DNA of 38,033 bases from a virus: positions 1 through 38,033 of IMG/VR virus record IMGVR_UViG_3300037278_000088; one strand, written 5' to 3'. A program made the position numbers and the translations under genes. The notes beneath the pieces are model-generated. The model saw only the letters and a list, made by a program, of their open reading frames with translations, searched no databases and was not told the DNA's origin. Of this stretch, positions 36,794-38,033 are shown one piece after another. The stretch's first letter is position 1, and each line of letters opens with the position of its first letter.

Positions 36794-38033
36794 ATGGAAG
36801 TCCCCCAACACTTTGATCCGAGGGGGTATCAATCTACTTATCTAACTGATATTCGTCCTTATTGGTTCGTCGTTACTGAATGGGCACGACGAGCTGGTAA
36901 GGGATTGACGACATTTGTTTACGCTGCACAGCGTATGGTTGAAGAGCCAATGGGTGTTATGATTATTTACCCTACTGCTGAGCAGGGATATCGTTCATTT
37001 TGGAATAACCTTGAAAATGACGGTTTTAAGACAATTGAGCATATTCCACCTGCACTGCGAAGCAGCTTCACTTCGACAAAAGATAATATGTCGATGTCGC
37101 TTCTAAATGGTTCGACACTCGATCTTGTTGGCGCAAACGCAGACCCTGAAAAGCTTCGTGGTAACAACATCAAACTATATATCCTATCTGAGTTTGTGGA
37201 TATCCATTCAGGTGTGTTAAGCATTATTATCCCTATTGTGATTGCTAATGGGGGTCAAATTATCATTGAATCCACACCAAAACAAGATGGTGTATCGGGT
37301 GCTACTTTTGTAAAACTTCGTATTGCAGCTGAAAAAGATCCAAAACAATATTCTAGTCGTGTTCCTGCAACTGAATACATGACTGCTGAACAGCTAGAAA
37401 TGGCTCGCCAACAGTGTATTGTTCAGTACGGTAATGACTTTATGTTCCGACAAGAGTATTTGCTTGATGAGGGTCAAGCACTTGAAACAAGCTACTACGG
37501 TAACATTATTAGTAGTAAACGGAAGTCTGGTCTTATCGGTAATCACCCCTATGATCCAAACTATCCCGTTTTCACTTCATGGGATTTAGGAGGGGGGGGA
37601 GACTCAACGGCTGGTGTATTTTGGCAATATTATAGAAAAGTGGATAAAGAAGGAAAGCCCTATGGTGCTAAGCTTCTGAACATCATAGATGCGTATGAGA
37701 CTCATGTTGTAAACGATAAGCTACTAGTCCAGTTTATTAATAGTCTGCCGTATGCTGGTAATTATGGGTATCACTTCTTCCCTCACGATGGTAGTAAGCG
37801 TGATAGCGACGGAATACAGCGTATGGTTAAGTTAAAGCAACTTGGATTACCGAATGCCACTCTAATTCGTAAAAGGCGTAAAGAAGCTGGACTCGACGAT
37901 GCAATTCAGCTTATGAATAGTCCGTTCGTGACTGCTGAAGCTTCTGGGACAACTAAGTTATTTGAGAAAATGGTGCTCTATAAACGTAAGTTCAATGCCT
38001 ATACTGGTGATTATGAGGGTGCAGAACACACGA
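36794..38033 (+). CDS. terL: Terminase large subunit, main part (continues at 1-282)
   Basis: The 464-residue packaging motor runs through the right end. The ATPase domain has Walker A WARRAGKGLTT (30-40; a Gly stands where Thr usually follows Lys), the coupling phrase GANADPEKLRG (113-123), and Walker B LYILSEF (128-134; Ser-Glu instead of Asp-Glu, as in some phage terminases). The nuclease domain starts SWDLGGGGDST (262-272), with the catalytic Asp in the position of RNase H-like terminase nucleases, then FPHDGSKRDSDG. An 8-G run at 37592-37599 encodes the Gly cluster and keeps frame. The gene follows the 208-aa gene by 6 nt. Confidence 0.88.
   Translation, partial: MEVPQHFDPRGYQSTYLTDIRPYWFVVTEWARRAGKGLTTFVYAAQRMVEEPMGVMIIYPTAEQGYRSFWNNLENDGFKTIEHIPPALRSSFTSTKDNMSMSLLNGSTLDLVGANADPEKLRGNNIKLYILSEFVDIHSGVLSIIIPIVIANGGQIIIESTPKQDGVSGATFVKLRIAAEKDPKQYSSRVPATEYMTAEQLEMARQQCIVQYGNDFMFRQEYLLDEGQALETSYYGNIISSKRKSGLIGNHPYDPNYPVFTSWDLGGGGDSTAGVFWQYYRKVDKEGKPYGAKLLNIIDAYETHVVNDKLLVQFINSLPYAGNYGYHFFPHDGSKRDSDGIQRMVKLKQLGLPNATLIRKRRKEAGLDDAIQLMNSPFVTAEASGTTKLFEKMVLYKRKFNAYTGDYEGAEHT
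37907..38033. repeat. Terminal direct repeat, right copy (assembly overlap)
   Basis: Identical to bases 1-127. The repeat lies inside the terminase gene, where no biological terminal repeat is expected; a coding-frame join supports a circular map. Confidence 0.95.

Overview
This window is a complete tailed-phage genome that was circular or terminally redundant and has been cut inside the terminase gene. The first 127 bases (1-127) are identical to the last 127 (37907-38033), so the unique genome is 37,906 bp. The large terminase gene starts at 36794, runs off the right end and finishes at 282. The virion gene set (P22-type portal, adaptor, beta-rich tail nozzle, very large internal protein, pectate-lyase tailspike, no visible long-tail tape measure or tail tube) points to a short-tailed podovirus. 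I see no integrase, repressor, tRNA, CRISPR array, RNA polymerase or DNA polymerase, so it is probably strictly lytic and uses the host replisome. TGA, TAA and TAG all act as stops, so the code is standard. The host cannot be read from the sequence. Two small proteins (a cyclic-nucleotide-sponge-like hairpin protein and a Cys/His-rich membrane protein) resemble families common in actinobacteriophages, which is a weak hint only.

Layout: 36794-38033 plus 1-282 is TerL; 380-1261 the major capsid protein; 1408-5193 tail fibre and tailspike; 5194-5467 a strong promoter, a structured leader and a possible frameshifted small gene; 5468-7604 an acidic protein and the lysis cassette (CHAP endolysin, two membrane proteins, holin). 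A bidirectional terminator at 7614-7645 separates this rightward late operon from a leftward early operon (19228 down to 7843). A candidate structured RNA of about 174 nt (7654-7827, minus strand) lies between the two.

The leftward operon is extremely compact, with ATGA, TAATG and 8-nt overlaps throughout. In transcription order it encodes a phage protein of unknown function, a MoxR/CobS-type AAA ATPase, a CobT-like VWA protein, small zinc-ribbon proteins, an SNF2-type helicase, a ribbon-helix-helix protein, a Sak4-like ATPase, an SSB-like protein with an acidic IPF tip, a YqaJ-type exonuclease, a run of small hypotheticals and a short C5-methyltransferase-like protein. Many genes under 60 codons fill what look like gaps.

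The 19229-20222 region is a roughly 1-kb non-coding divergent control region with palindromes, hairpins and repeated TTGTAAC elements, and is the best origin candidate. The rightward operon from 20223 encodes a membrane protein, an Acb2/Tad1-like hairpin protein (putative anti-CBASS or anti-Thoeris sponge), an SF3/D5-like helicase, a protein with an internal duplication, and a VRR-NUC nuclease. It then runs into virion genes: internal proteins (315 and 1558 aa), adaptor, nozzle, portal, scaffold and terminase.

Most notable: the structured RNA at the operon junction, the phage MoxR-VWA pair, the sponge-like protein, and repeated tiny ORFs with Shine-Dalgarno sites whose stops overlap or abut the next start (translational relays).
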